A stretch of 64,000 nt of DNA, taken from contig JAJYVU010000004.1 of the NCBI GenBank assembly GCA_021791875.1, forward strand, positions 1 through 64,000, read 5' to 3'. Position 1 is the stretch's first letter. Every line of letters begins with the position of its first letter. Positions 44,987 to 53,033 of this stretch are shown piece after piece. A program made the position numbers and the translations under genes. The stretch is from Acidobacteriota bacterium (lineage in GTDB: Bacteria; Acidobacteriota; Terriglobia; Terriglobales; Acidobacteriaceae). Under the pieces are notes generated by a model. It was given only the letters and a program-made list of their open reading frames with translations, did not search any database and was not told the DNA's origin.

Positions 44987-46309
44987 TTAGGCCACTGCTC
45001 CTGCCGGTTTGCGTTCCAGATAATGCGCGCGCACGGCAAAGTCCTCAAGCTCCGCCTGGAACCGCGGATCGGCAATCGCAATCAATGCCTCGGCCCGCTC
45101 GCGTAGTGTCTTGCCGTGAAGATAGGCAATTCCGTGCTCCGTAATGACGTAGTGCACATCCGCGCGAGAGGTTACAACGCCCGCGCCCGGCTCCAGCACC
45201 GGCACGATTCTTGATAACTGTCCGCCACGCGCCGTCGCAGGCAGTGCAATAATCGGCACCCCGCCTTTCGAGCGCGCTGCGCCGCGGATGAAATCCACCT
45301 GGCCGCCGAAGCCGCTGTATGGCTTTGTTCCAATCGAATCGGAACATACCTGTCCGGTCAGGTCCACCTGCAACGCGGAGTTGATCGCAACCATGCGATC
45401 GTTCTGCGCCACCACATACGGATCGTTCGTGTAGCAGATAGGCCGGAACTCAAAGCCGGGATTGTCATGGATAAAATCGAAGAGCCGCTTCGTTCCCAGA
45501 ACGAATGCCGCGACCGCCTTGCCTCTATGCAACGATTTCCGGTCGCCGTTGATGATCCCGGCCTCGATCAGATCGATCACCGTATCGCCAATCAGCTCGG
45601 TGTGTATGCCCAGGTCGCGCTTATCGCCGAGGCACGTTAGCACCGCTTCCGGGATACCGCCAATGCCGGTCTGCAGCGTGGCGCCATCGGGAATCAGGGA
45701 GGCGACGTTGCGCGCCACTCCCAGATGAACCTCGGTAAACTTCTCGGCGTGCAGTTCCAGCAAGGGCCGGGATGTCTCCACCACAGAAGTAATGTGGCTC
45801 ACATGGATAAATGTGTCGCCATGCGTGCGCGGCATCTGGTCGTTCACCTCGGCGATGATGATCCGGGCATGGCGACTGGCGGTCAGCGTGGAATCCACCG
45901 TCGTACCCAGGCTGACAAAGCCATGCGCGTCCGGAGGAGAAACTTGCATCAGCACCACATCCAGTGGCAACGCACCGCTCACAAAGAGTCCTTCAATTTC
46001 GCCGAGAAAGATCGGCGTGTAATCGGCGCGTCCAGCAGCCACCGCGTCGCGGGTATTCGCTCCCAAAAATAAGCCCCGATGGCGGAATCGCCCCTCGTAT
46101 TCGGGCTTCGTGTAGTCGGCGCTGCCCAGCGTCATCATGTGCACGACCTCCACGTCATGCAGTTCGCCGGCCCGCGCGACCAGGGCATGCACAAGTGTCG
46201 ACGGTGTGCCCACGCCCGACTGGATCCAGACACGCTCGCCCGAACGCACGGCTCCCAGGGCCTCGGCCGCCGTCATCCGCTTGCTCTTAAAATCCTCTTT
46301 CCAGCTCAT
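44987..46309 (-). CDS. Acetyl-CoA hydrolase/CoA-transferase (4-hydroxybutyrate CoA-transferase-like)
   Basis: 440 residues, the length of AbfT/Cat2-type class I CoA-transferases. [12 protein letters not shown]-like [12 protein letters not shown] (212-223) binds CoA, and the catalytic glutamate is Glu238 in IHTELIGD, where the CoA thioester anhydride forms. [18 protein letters not shown] is the conserved C-terminal motif. It moves CoA between acyl groups such as isobutyryl and acetate, so here it can release the branched acid while conserving the thioester. First gene of the leftward operon, 26 bases before the ferredoxin subunit. Its promoter must lie in the 664-base gap shared with the ArsR operon. 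Confidence 0.9.
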   Translation of the reverse strand: MSWKEDFKSKRMTAAEALGAVRSGERVWIQSGVGTPSTLVHALVARAGELHDVEVVHMMTLGSADYTKPEYEGRFRHRGLFLGANTRDAVAAGRADYTPIFLGEIEGLFVSGALPLDVVLMQVSPPDAHGFVSLGTTVDSTLTASRHARIIIAEVNDQMPRTHGDTFIHVSHITSVVETSRPLLELHAEKFTEVHLGVARNVASLIPDGATLQTGIGGIPEAVLTCLGDKRDLGIHTELIGDTVIDLIEAGIINGDRKSLHRGKAVAAFVLGTKRLFDFIHDNPGFEFRPICYTNDPYVVAQNDRMVAINSALQVDLTGQVCSDSIGTKPYSGFGGQVDFIRGAARSKGGVPIIALPATARGGQLSRIVPVLEPGAGVVTSRADVHYVITEHGIAYLHGKTLRERAEALIAIADPRFQAELEDFAVRAHYLERKPAGAVA

Positions 46310-46973
46310 TCAGATCCCATCCCCCTTGGCCTGCCCGCTCCAGCGGTGCGTCCCGTTGTTCGCTGCCACAGCGCCTTCGCTTCAAGCCGTTCCAGTCGGA
46401 CGCTGCTCCGTGGCCTTTCCCTTGAGAAAAGGCCGCTCTGAGTTCACCCAGGTCGTCCTCGGATCAGGCAAAAACGCCCTAACCCAAGCAGAATCAATCG
46501 TCCGCAAAATAGCCACACGAGTACGGACCCTCTGCGGGGTATCCGCCTCCAAAACCGATATACGCTACGCTCCTTCCCGCGGTGTTCGAAGTGACGACCA
46601 TCACGTCAGTCAGTCGATTTCCTCCCGCCTCATCTGGCGCGCCTGTCACCACTCGCAATGCGATCTGGGCAAGCGGACTGGTGTGCGCGGGTCGCCTCCG
46701 CTCGCTGGCACCGCAATGCTCCGTGGCTATCCCGCCCACGCTGCAATTACAACAATGCAGCCCATGCGCCCTCATCACGCAAAGATCCACCGTCGGCCCC
46801 GGAGGCGCCACCGGCAAAGCGAACACTCCATGATTCCTGTGCCGCGCATCACACTATGTTGGCCATGCGCAGATGCGTGACCGGCGTCACAGATGTGTAA
46901 CTCCCGCTCTCGTACTATTTGCGTAGTTAATGAAATACGCAAATAAGCGGTATCGAAGAAGGGGGAGTATGCA
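46310..46973. other. 664-base divergent control region
   Basis: It separates the CoA-transferase/VOR operon (leftward) from the ArsR/Qmo-like operon (rightward). The right end holds the ArsR-type operator (46917-46944) and the ribosome site GGGGGAG before ArsR. A leftward 110-codon frame at 46494-46826 has a somewhat protein-like end (VTSNTAGRSVAYIGFGGGY) but no start signal or family; it could be a gene remnant. A palindromic GAGAAAAGGCCG-type stretch near 46424 was also noted. The length leaves room for more than one regulator. Confidence 0.5.
46917..46944. promoter_or_regulatory. ArsR/SmtB-type operator
   Basis: 12-4-12 inverted repeat: ATTTGCGTAGTT, AATG, AAATACGCAAAT, with 11 of 12 pairs matching. 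Position 30 bases before the ArsR start codon fits autorepression of the whole rightward operon. The symmetry and size match ArsR/SmtB dimer sites. Confidence 0.8.
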
Positions 46974-47339
46974 ATGCGAGCTGTGACAGATGCATCCTGT
47001 GAATTGCTGGGCGAGTTCTTCGCCACCTTCGCGCATACCACCCGCATGCGAATCCTCTGCGCTCTGCAGCGCGGGCCTCGATCCGTCACCGAGATCGCGC
47101 TCAGCGCCCGCATCTCGATCCCGAACGCCTCGCAGCACCTGCGCCTCATGCGCGATCGGGGAGCGGTGATCTCCGACAAGCACGCCCAGAGCGTTTATTA
47201 CGAAATTGCTGATCCAAGGATCATCGAAGCAATGGCGATGATCCGCATCTCCCTGTCCGACCATCTGCAGCGGAATGCGAAGCGGGCCTCGGCTCGCCCT
47301 GCATCACGCGGCGGACGCAACCACCTCCAACCCGCCTGA
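46974..47339 (+). CDS. ArsR-family transcriptional regulator
   Basis: 121 residues with a winged helix: TTRMRILCALQRGPRSVTEI, then recognition helix PNASQHLRLMRDRGAV, and wing SVYYEI. The metal motif ELCVCDL of classical ArsR is missing. Two cysteines (Cys9 and Cys29) are spaced so that they could form a disulfide or polysulfide link, as in the sulfane-sulfur sensors SqrR/BigR, although those use different positions. Given the TusA and DsrE2 genes downstream, a persulfide or redox signal is the best guess. GGGGGAG precedes ATG 46974. The operator sits directly upstream. The C-terminal tail is basic. Confidence 0.92.
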   Translation: MRAVTDASCELLGEFFATFAHTTRMRILCALQRGPRSVTEIALSARISIPNASQHLRLMRDRGAVISDKHAQSVYYEIADPRIIEAMAMIRISLSDHLQRNAKRASARPASRGGRNHLQPA

Positions 47340-47381
47340 CGGCGGTCAGTCTTCATCTGGAGTCTATTCAGGAGTATTCAT

Positions 47382-47633
47382 ATGAGCGAAGCGATTGCAG
47401 CCATCACAGCCGACAAAGTCATTGACGCGCGCGGAACCGCATGTCCCGGCCCGCTGCTCGAAGCCAAGAAAGGTATCGGCCAGGTGAAGGTCGGACAAAT
47501 TATTGAGATCAAATCCAACGATAAAGGATCGCGCAAGGACATCGCTGCATGGGCAGGAAAGGTAGGCCATGAGTTCCTGGGCTTCGTCGAAGCCGATGGA
47601 CACGACCGCATCATGGTGCGCCGTAAAAAGTAA
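47382..47633 (+). CDS. tusA: TusA-family sulfurtransferase/sulfur carrier
   Basis: 83 residues. The TusA signature CPxP is at 21-24 (TACPGPLLEAKK) with Cys21 as the persulfide-carrying residue. The rest follows the TusA two-layer fold (VIDARG, VGQIIEIKSNDKGSRKDIAAWAGKVGHEFLG). TusA proteins shuttle sulfane sulfur to tRNA thiolation, molybdenum cofactor or sulfur-oxidation (sHdr, Dsr) systems. It is the second gene of the operon, 42 bases after ArsR, with CAGGAG upstream. The lack of tusBCDE nearby and the DsrE2-like gene in the same operon favour a dissimilatory sulfur role. Confidence 0.95.
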   Translation: MSEAIAAITADKVIDARGTACPGPLLEAKKGIGQVKVGQIIEIKSNDKGSRKDIAAWAGKVGHEFLGFVEADGHDRIMVRRKK

Positions 47634-47663
47634 TCACTAAAATTACGTTTTTGTTTGAAACCC

Positions 47664-47687
47664 GTGCCGGTCCGGCAGGGCCGGCAC
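47664..47687 (+). promoter_or_regulatory. Hairpin between tusA and the MvhD-like gene
   Basis: GTGCCGG and CCGGCAC arms (47664-47670 and 47681-47687) with a 10-base interior; no T-run follows. It may attenuate or protect the downstream message so that TusA is made in excess. Confidence 0.35.
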
Positions 47688-47732
47688 CCACTCCATCGAT
47701 CCTTTGCGAGACGATGGTTGCGGGAGATGGAC

Positions 47733-48233
47733 ATGAGTGACCCGTTCGTTCCCAAGATCCTGGTTCTGGCTACTGACAAGTGCGCTTATCCAGGAGCCGA
47801 CGCAGTCGGCAAAGCGCATCAGGAATATCCCTCCAACGTATATATTCTCCGCGTACTTTCCCCGGTGCTCTTCCCGGAAGACTTTTACCTGCGCGCCTAC
47901 AGCCAGGGCATTGACGGCATCCTCATTGCCGCCTGCGGCTCCGACTGCCCCTATCATGGCGCCTACGACCGGCTGGCGGTGCGTATCGATGAACTCACCT
48001 CCCGCATGAAGTCCGGCGGGCTTGAGATCGAGCGCATTCGGATCACCGCCATCTGCACTGTCTGTATCAAGGCTTTTCTGAAAGAGATCGCGCAGATGAG
48101 CGATCACCTCTATCAACTCGGCCCCGTGAATCGCGAACTGGCTGAGCAACTGCGTCGCGAATCGGTGGAGCGCATGCAGGCGAAGGCCCGTTTCCCCCGC
48201 CTTGCTCCCGCACTCCAGGGAGGCCTGGGATGA
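47733..48233 (+). CDS. MvhD-family iron-sulfur electron-transfer protein
   Basis: 166 residues from ATG 47733 with GGGAG 6 bases upstream (ATG 47727 is too close to the ribosome site). Family pattern: KILVLATDKCAYPGAD, YPSNVYILRVLSP, GIDGILIAACGSDCPYHGAYD. Cysteines 17, 68, 72, 108 and 111 are candidates for the [2Fe-2S] cluster. MvhD links hydrogenase or formate dehydrogenase to HdrA in methanogens; in sulfate reducers the same domain is fused to the end of QmoB. Here it stands alone and overlaps the first HdrA-like gene by 4 bases (ATGA), so it very likely docks on that flavoprotein. Confidence 0.85.
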   Translation: MSDPFVPKILVLATDKCAYPGADAVGKAHQEYPSNVYILRVLSPVLFPEDFYLRAYSQGIDGILIAACGSDCPYHGAYDRLAVRIDELTSRMKSGGLEIERIRITAICTVCIKAFLKEIAQMSDHLYQLGPVNRELAEQLRRESVERMQAKARFPRLAPALQGGLG

Positions 48234-49558
48234 ATACACAAATCAACTCAGATTATGTTCCGGATGTGTTGGTGATTGGCGGCGGCATTGCAGGCCTGCA
48301 GTCCGCCCTCGATCTCGCCGATCAGGACCTCCGGGTTCTCGTCGTCGAACGCAACTCGAGCATCGGCGGCCGCATGATCGGCCTCAGCAAGGTCTTCCCC
48401 ACGCTCGATTGCGCCAGTTGCATCACCACGCCCAAAATGTCCGCTGCGGCGCACCATCCCAACATTCAGATCCTCACCAATACCGAGGTGCAGGCCATGG
48501 AGACGCGCAACGGCATACACAGCGTGCGCTTGCTCCAGAAACCCACCTACGTGAACTTCGACAAATGCATTGGTTGCCGGCTCTGCGAATACGCATGCGA
48601 CACGGAATATCCTGACCCGTTTGAAGAGGGACTGGGTTCCGTCCGCGCCATCGCAGTTCCCTTCACCAACGCCATTCCGCAGAAGGCGGTGCTCGATGCC
48701 GAACATTGCGCCACCTGTGGCGTCTGCGCGCGGGTTTGCCCCACCGACGCCATTGAGTTCGATCAGCAGCCCCGTACGCTCACTATCCATACTGACTCCG
48801 TGATCGTCGCATCGGGATTCAACCTGAATGCGGTCACGGTGAAGCCGCAATACAACGCGGCACGCAGCAGCAACATCATCCCTCCAACCATGATGGAGCG
48901 GCTGCTTGCCCCGCATGGTCCTTACGGCCGCGTCCTGCGCCCCTCCGACGGCAAAATCCCCTCCTCGGTGGCATTTGTTCAGTGCGCAGGTTCCCGCGAC
49001 GAATCCATCGGCGTACCCTACTGCTCTCGCGTCTGCTGCATGTATGCCATCAAGCAGGCGATGCTGCTCTCCGGGGCGCTGCCGCTGGCCGACATCACCA
49101 TCTACTACATGGATATTCGCGCCTTCGGCAAAGGCTACGAGCAGTTCTTCCAGAATGCCAGAGCGATGGGCATCAACTTCGTGCGTGGCAAAGTCGCGCG
49201 CGTCGATCCCATCGAAGATGGCGACCTGCGCCTGCATGTGGAAACCACCGATGATGCGGAGAACCCTCTGCAGGAGCATCGTCACGACCTCGTCGTCCTG
49301 GCGCAGGGCATGATTCCCGCATGGAACCCGGCAGCAACAACGCCCGTCGCCTGCGCAAGTGACGGCTTTGTAGCCACGCCCTCGCTCACCGACCCTACAG
49401 CCACATCCGCCCCTGGAATCTTCGTGGCGGGTGCGGCGGCCGGGCCAAAGGACATTGTCGACACCATTGCGGAGGCCGGCGCTGCTGCCATGCAGGTCAG
49501 CCGGTATCTCCATGAAAAGCGGGCAGCAGTGCTGGTCGGCCAGGCCGTGCACGGATAA
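48230..49558 (+). CDS. qmoA: HdrA-like flavoprotein 1 (QmoA-like)
   Basis: 442 residues. FAD-binding GGGIAG at 17-22, then a Cys pair (Cys61/64 in DCASC), then an inserted 2[4Fe-4S] ferredoxin domain (Cys113/116/119/123 and Cys160/163/166/170), then the HdrA-type FVQCAGSRDE and YCSRVCCMYAIKQ segments. It lacks the N-terminal HdrA extension, as QmoA does. In known systems HdrA/QmoA takes or gives two electrons and routes them between iron-sulfur carriers; HdrA can bifurcate. GGGAGG precedes ATG 48230. It is coupled to the MvhD-like gene upstream and 18 bases from the second HdrA-like gene. Confidence 0.88.
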   Translation: MNTQINSDYVPDVLVIGGGIAGLQSALDLADQDLRVLVVERNSSIGGRMIGLSKVFPTLDCASCITTPKMSAAAHHPNIQILTNTEVQAMETRNGIHSVRLLQKPTYVNFDKCIGCRLCEYACDTEYPDPFEEGLGSVRAIAVPFTNAIPQKAVLDAEHCATCGVCARVCPTDAIEFDQQPRTLTIHTDSVIVASGFNLNAVTVKPQYNAARSSNIIPPTMMERLLAPHGPYGRVLRPSDGKIPSSVAFVQCAGSRDESIGVPYCSRVCCMYAIKQAMLLSGALPLADITIYYMDIRAFGKGYEQFFQNARAMGINFVRGKVARVDPIEDGDLRLHVETTDDAENPLQEHRHDLVVLAQGMIPAWNPAATTPVACASDGFVATPSLTDPTATSAPGIFVAGAAAGPKDIVDTIAEAGAAAMQVSRYLHEKRAAVLVGQAVHG

Positions 49559-49576
49559 CGGCTCACGGAGGAAACC

Positions 49577-51475
49577 ATGAGCGAGCATAACCAACAGGTG
49601 CAACCCCAGAAGAACAAACCGATGCAGAATGAGCGTGCCGCAGACGCCCCCTTGCGCATCGGCGTCTACATCTGCCGCTGCGGCGGCAACATCTCTGACG
49701 TGGTCGATGTTGACCGCGTCGCCGAAACCGTAAAGCTGCTGCCCGACGTTGTGACGGCAAAGGTTCACACCTTTGCCTGCTCCGACCCCGGCCAGCAGAC
49801 CATCACCAACGACATTCTCGAGCAGAATCTGGACCGCGTCGTCGTTGCCTCCTGCACACCCTTTCTGCACGAGCAGACATTTCGTGGCGCCGTCTCACGC
49901 GGCGGACTGAATCCTTATCTCTACGAGCATGTGAATATTCGCGAGCAGGCCTCGTGGGCTCATAAGCATGACCCCGAAGGCGCAACCATCAAGGCGATCC
50001 GCATGATCGCAGCCGCGGTGGGCAAGCTCCATCACGTGGAGCCGCTCGAACAGATCAAGCTGCCCAATCATCGCCGCGCGCTGGTCGTCGGTGGCGGCAT
50101 TGCCGGCATGAAGGCCGCCTCAGAGCTCGCCGGGCGAGGCATCAAGGTACTGCTTGTCGAAAGCTCGCAGCGGCTTGGCGGTCAGCTCAACGACCGTGGA
50201 CGAGTCTATCCAACCGAGCGTGACGCCAAAGAACTGGTCGAGGAACTCGCGCGTCGCGTGCGCACGCACAGCAACATCGAGATTCTCATGCAAAGCAATG
50301 TCACGGCAGTCAGCGGTTTCATTGGCAACTTCAAAGTCGCCATCCGCACAGAGGCCGCAGGCATCCCTGTCACTGAAACCACGGTGGGCGCCATCATCAT
50401 GGCCACCGGCTTCCGGCCCTATGTTCCGCAGGATGGCGAATTTCTATACCGCACCGAGCCCGGCGTCGTCACCATGCCGGAGTTTCTGCAACTCCTGCGC
50501 TCCACTCCCGATGCTGCCCGAAAGCTCACCTGGAATGGACGTGTCATTCGCAATATCGCATTCTTGCACTGCGTCGGCAGCCGTCAGTTGGACGGCGTGC
50601 ACGAGCCGCCGCCGAACGGACGCCTCAACACCTACTGCTCGCGAACCTGCTGCACCACCATTCTCCAGCAGGCGCTTGAAGTGCGCCATCGCTTCCCGTC
50701 GGTCGGTGTCTTTGACTTCTATCGCGACATCCGTACCTACGGGCGCGGCGAAGAAAACTATTACTCCGCCGCGAGCAGAGCGGGAGTCACCTTCTTCCGC
50801 TATAACGGTGAAGAGCCGCCAAGGGTCGAGCTCACTCCTCGCGCCCGCGCCAAAGAGGGTGTGCTCTCAGTCACGCTGAACGACACTCTCACCTGGGGAA
50901 CAGAGCTCTCCGTGCCCGTCGACATGGTCGTGCTCGGAACGGGCATGATGCCGGGAGAAATTGCGGATCTCATCGAACAGATGAAACTCGCCACCGGCGA
51001 GGACGGTTTCCTGCAGGAAGTACACCCCAAGCTGCGCCCCGTCGAAGTCTCCGTCAACGGCATCTTGCTTGCCGGAACCGCGCAAGGACCCATGAACATT
51101 CAGGAGACGCTCGCCGCTGCCGGAGCTGCTGCCGTCAAGGCCGCGGCCATGTTTGCCAGGGAAGACGTCGAGTTGAATCCATACGTCGCCGAGGTCGATC
51201 TTTCGCGCTGCTGCGGCGAAGCCTTGTGCGTCACGCAATGCGACTATGAAGGCGCCCTCCAAATGGTGTCCATGGAAGTCGAGGGCGCAACCGTGGAGCG
51301 CGCGCAGGTCAACGCGGGGCTTTGTGTCGGTTGCGGCGCATGCGTCGCGGTCTGCCCGAATCGCGCCATCGATGTCAATGGCTGGCGGCTCGATCAGTTC
51401 GAAGCCATGGTGGATGGCATCGCGGCCGCTATCCCCGGCCAGGAATGCACGCCTGAGCTTGTCAACATTCACTAA
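49577..51475 (+). CDS. qmoB: HdrA-like flavoprotein 2 (QmoB-like, without MvhD domain)
   Basis: 632 residues. The N-terminal domain (about 27-150) has HdrA segments IGVYICRCGGNISDVVDV, FACSDPGQQ, VVVASCTPFLHEQTFR and NIREQASW. FAD motif GGGIAG lies at 172-177, and FLHCVGSRQ and YCSRTCCTTILQQ follow. The C-terminal ferredoxin part has one normal cluster (Cys583/586/589/593, CVGCGACVAVCP), but the first site reads CCGEALCVTQC: the second canonical Cys is Glu548 and an extra Cys546 is next to Cys545. QmoB of sulfate reducers ends in an MvhD domain, here encoded separately at 47733. GGAGG precedes the start. Confidence 0.88.
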   Translation: MSEHNQQVQPQKNKPMQNERAADAPLRIGVYICRCGGNISDVVDVDRVAETVKLLPDVVTAKVHTFACSDPGQQTITNDILEQNLDRVVVASCTPFLHEQTFRGAVSRGGLNPYLYEHVNIREQASWAHKHDPEGATIKAIRMIAAAVGKLHHVEPLEQIKLPNHRRALVVGGGIAGMKAASELAGRGIKVLLVESSQRLGGQLNDRGRVYPTERDAKELVEELARRVRTHSNIEILMQSNVTAVSGFIGNFKVAIRTEAAGIPVTETTVGAIIMATGFRPYVPQDGEFLYRTEPGVVTMPEFLQLLRSTPDAARKLTWNGRVIRNIAFLHCVGSRQLDGVHEPPPNGRLNTYCSRTCCTTILQQALEVRHRFPSVGVFDFYRDIRTYGRGEENYYSAASRAGVTFFRYNGEEPPRVELTPRARAKEGVLSVTLNDTLTWGTELSVPVDMVVLGTGMMPGEIADLIEQMKLATGEDGFLQEVHPKLRPVEVSVNGILLAGTAQGPMNIQETLAAAGAAAVKAAAMFAREDVELNPYVAEVDLSRCCGEALCVTQCDYEGALQMVSMEVEGATVERAQVNAGLCVGCGACVAVCPNRAIDVNGWRLDQFEAMVDGIAAAIPGQECTPELVNIH

Positions 51476-51495
51476 CGCCGCAAAGGAAAACTGCG

Positions 51496-51828
51496 ATGGC
51501 AATGAAAACTCTCACCGCGGAACAAAAGAAGGCGCTGGCCGCATTGCGCGAAAGCATCGGCGGAATCAGCGATGAAAAGCGCCAGAAGCAAAAGCACCTG
51601 CTGACAACGCGCAAGGCTCTCATGAAGTTCCTTGAGCAGCAGCCCGCCACCGTGCCGCAAATCGCCGAGGCCCTGCAGATATCCGCCGACGAAGCATTGT
51701 GGCACGTCACCGGCATGCGCAAGTACGGCAAGATCGCCGAATCCGGCGAGGATGGCGACTATCCGCTGTATGCGCTGGCGGCCCTTGAAGAGAAAGCACA
51801 CTCCGGCAGCCAGGAGGTGAAGCCATGA
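51496..51828 (+). CDS. Small winged-helix protein inside the Qmo-like operon
   Basis: 110 residues: a helical, Lys/Gln-rich N-terminus (1-35) and a winged-helix-like domain (about 38-95; TRKALMKFLEQQPATVPQIA, EALQISADEALWHVTGMRKYG, YPLYAL as wing). No metal or ligand motif. It overlaps the QmoC-like gene by 4 bases (ATGA) and follows the second HdrA-like gene by 20 bases, so it is produced together with the complex subunits. It may be a second regulator or a structural/assembly subunit; the sequence does not decide. Confidence 0.75.
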   Translation: MAMKTLTAEQKKALAALRESIGGISDEKRQKQKHLLTTRKALMKFLEQQPATVPQIAEALQISADEALWHVTGMRKYGKIAESGEDGDYPLYALAALEEKAHSGSQEVKP

Positions 51829-53000
51829 CCCACGTCGTAGACCGTTCGCTGTTGCGGAAAATCAAACGGCACGGAGCGGGCAGCAAGCTGGATGTCGACG
51901 CCTGCTTTCAGTGCGGCAACTGCACCGCCGTCTGCCCGCTGGCAGAGGACTCCGGAGGCTTTCCGCGGCGCCTGATTCGGATGGCGCAATTGGGCATGGA
52001 AAAGGAGTTACTGGCCAGCGAAGATATCTGGCGCTGTTATGCGTGCGGTGAATGTACGCAGACCTGCCCACGGCAGGCTGATCCTGCCGAGTTCATGGCC
52101 GCGACGCGCAGTTATGCCATCTCGCGTTACGACTTCACGGGGCTGGCGGCGCTGGCCAATCGCTCGGTGCTCGGCAACTTGGCGGTCTTCGCCCTGTTCT
52201 CGATCGTCTTCGGGCTGCTGCTCGCCAGCGCGCAAGCTCCTGTGAGCCCGCAGGCTCCGCTCTTCGACTTTATTCCCGGCTGGTGGATCCACGCCATCGG
52301 CGTCGCGCTGTTTGTCGTCGTTGGTATCAGTGCGGCACTGGGAATGTTTGCCATGTTCGCCCGCTTCGTCATGGGACAGCGACGCAAGGGAGTGCCGTTA
52401 CGCCTCGGCGCATTGCCCGGCGCCATCGCCTCCGCAGTCACCGATGCCCTGATGCATCGCCGCTTCCAGCGTTGCGACTCGGGCCAGGCCACGCCACCGC
52501 CGCCGGTTGAGCCGTGGTACCTGCGTGCGTGGGTCGTGCATGCCGCGGTCATGGGCGGCTTCCTCACCATGCTCCTGGCAACCACTCTCGATTTTCTCTT
52601 CAAGCCCATCGGCTCCCCGGTACCACCGTGGTATCCCATGCGCATCCTCGGACTCGTCGGCGGCCTTACGTGCCTCTACGGGCTCGCCATCATCTTCCTG
52701 CGCCGCATCCGCGCAGCCCAGCCGCCCTGGCGCAAGAGCGCATTCTCTGACTGGTTTTTCCCGTCGCTTCTGGCGGCAACCGTGCTCACGGGACTGGCCA
52801 CGGAAGTCTCCGTCTATGCGCCGCTCGGCAGCGTCGGCCACGGAATCTTCTTCACTCACGTCGTGTTGGCGATGGATCTGGTTGCGATGCTGCCTCTCAC
52901 CAAGTTTGCTCATGTGCTCTACCGTACCCTGGCGCTCACGCTCTTCGCATGGCGTCACGCACCCGCCCGCGAACACGTCACCGTGGATGCACAGATATAG
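51825..53000 (+). CDS. qmoC: HdrC-cytochrome b fusion (QmoC-like membrane subunit)
   Basis: 391 residues. HdrC-like N-terminus with two [4Fe-4S] motifs: Cys27/30/33/37 (CFQCGNCTAVCP) and Cys71/74/77/81 (CYACGECTQTCP). Then a membrane part with about six helices from residue 115. Histidines in WWIHAIG, WVVHAAV, FFTHVVL and KFAHVLY are placed in the helices as expected for two b-type hemes (NarI/HdrE-like). This HdrC+HdrE fusion is the defining feature of QmoC, which connects the soluble flavoproteins to menaquinone. GGAGGTGA precedes the start. HdrB (CCG domain) is absent, so heterodisulfide reduction as in methanogens is not expected. Confidence 0.9.
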   Translation: MTHVVDRSLLRKIKRHGAGSKLDVDACFQCGNCTAVCPLAEDSGGFPRRLIRMAQLGMEKELLASEDIWRCYACGECTQTCPRQADPAEFMAATRSYAISRYDFTGLAALANRSVLGNLAVFALFSIVFGLLLASAQAPVSPQAPLFDFIPGWWIHAIGVALFVVVGISAALGMFAMFARFVMGQRRKGVPLRLGALPGAIASAVTDALMHRRFQRCDSGQATPPPPVEPWYLRAWVVHAAVMGGFLTMLLATTLDFLFKPIGSPVPPWYPMRILGLVGGLTCLYGLAIIFLRRIRAAQPPWRKSAFSDWFFPSLLAATVLTGLATEVSVYAPLGSVGHGIFFTHVVLAMDLVAMLPLTKFAHVLYRTLALTLFAWRHAPAREHVTVDAQI

Positions 53001-53033
53001 TTCTTTGACTTTTCCTCCGAAAGGATGTGCCCG

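Noticed and set aside
48248-49870. 540-codon open frame antisense to the HdrA-like genes
   Set aside because: It spans two real genes and their junction; His/Gly/Val composition is an antisense artefact.
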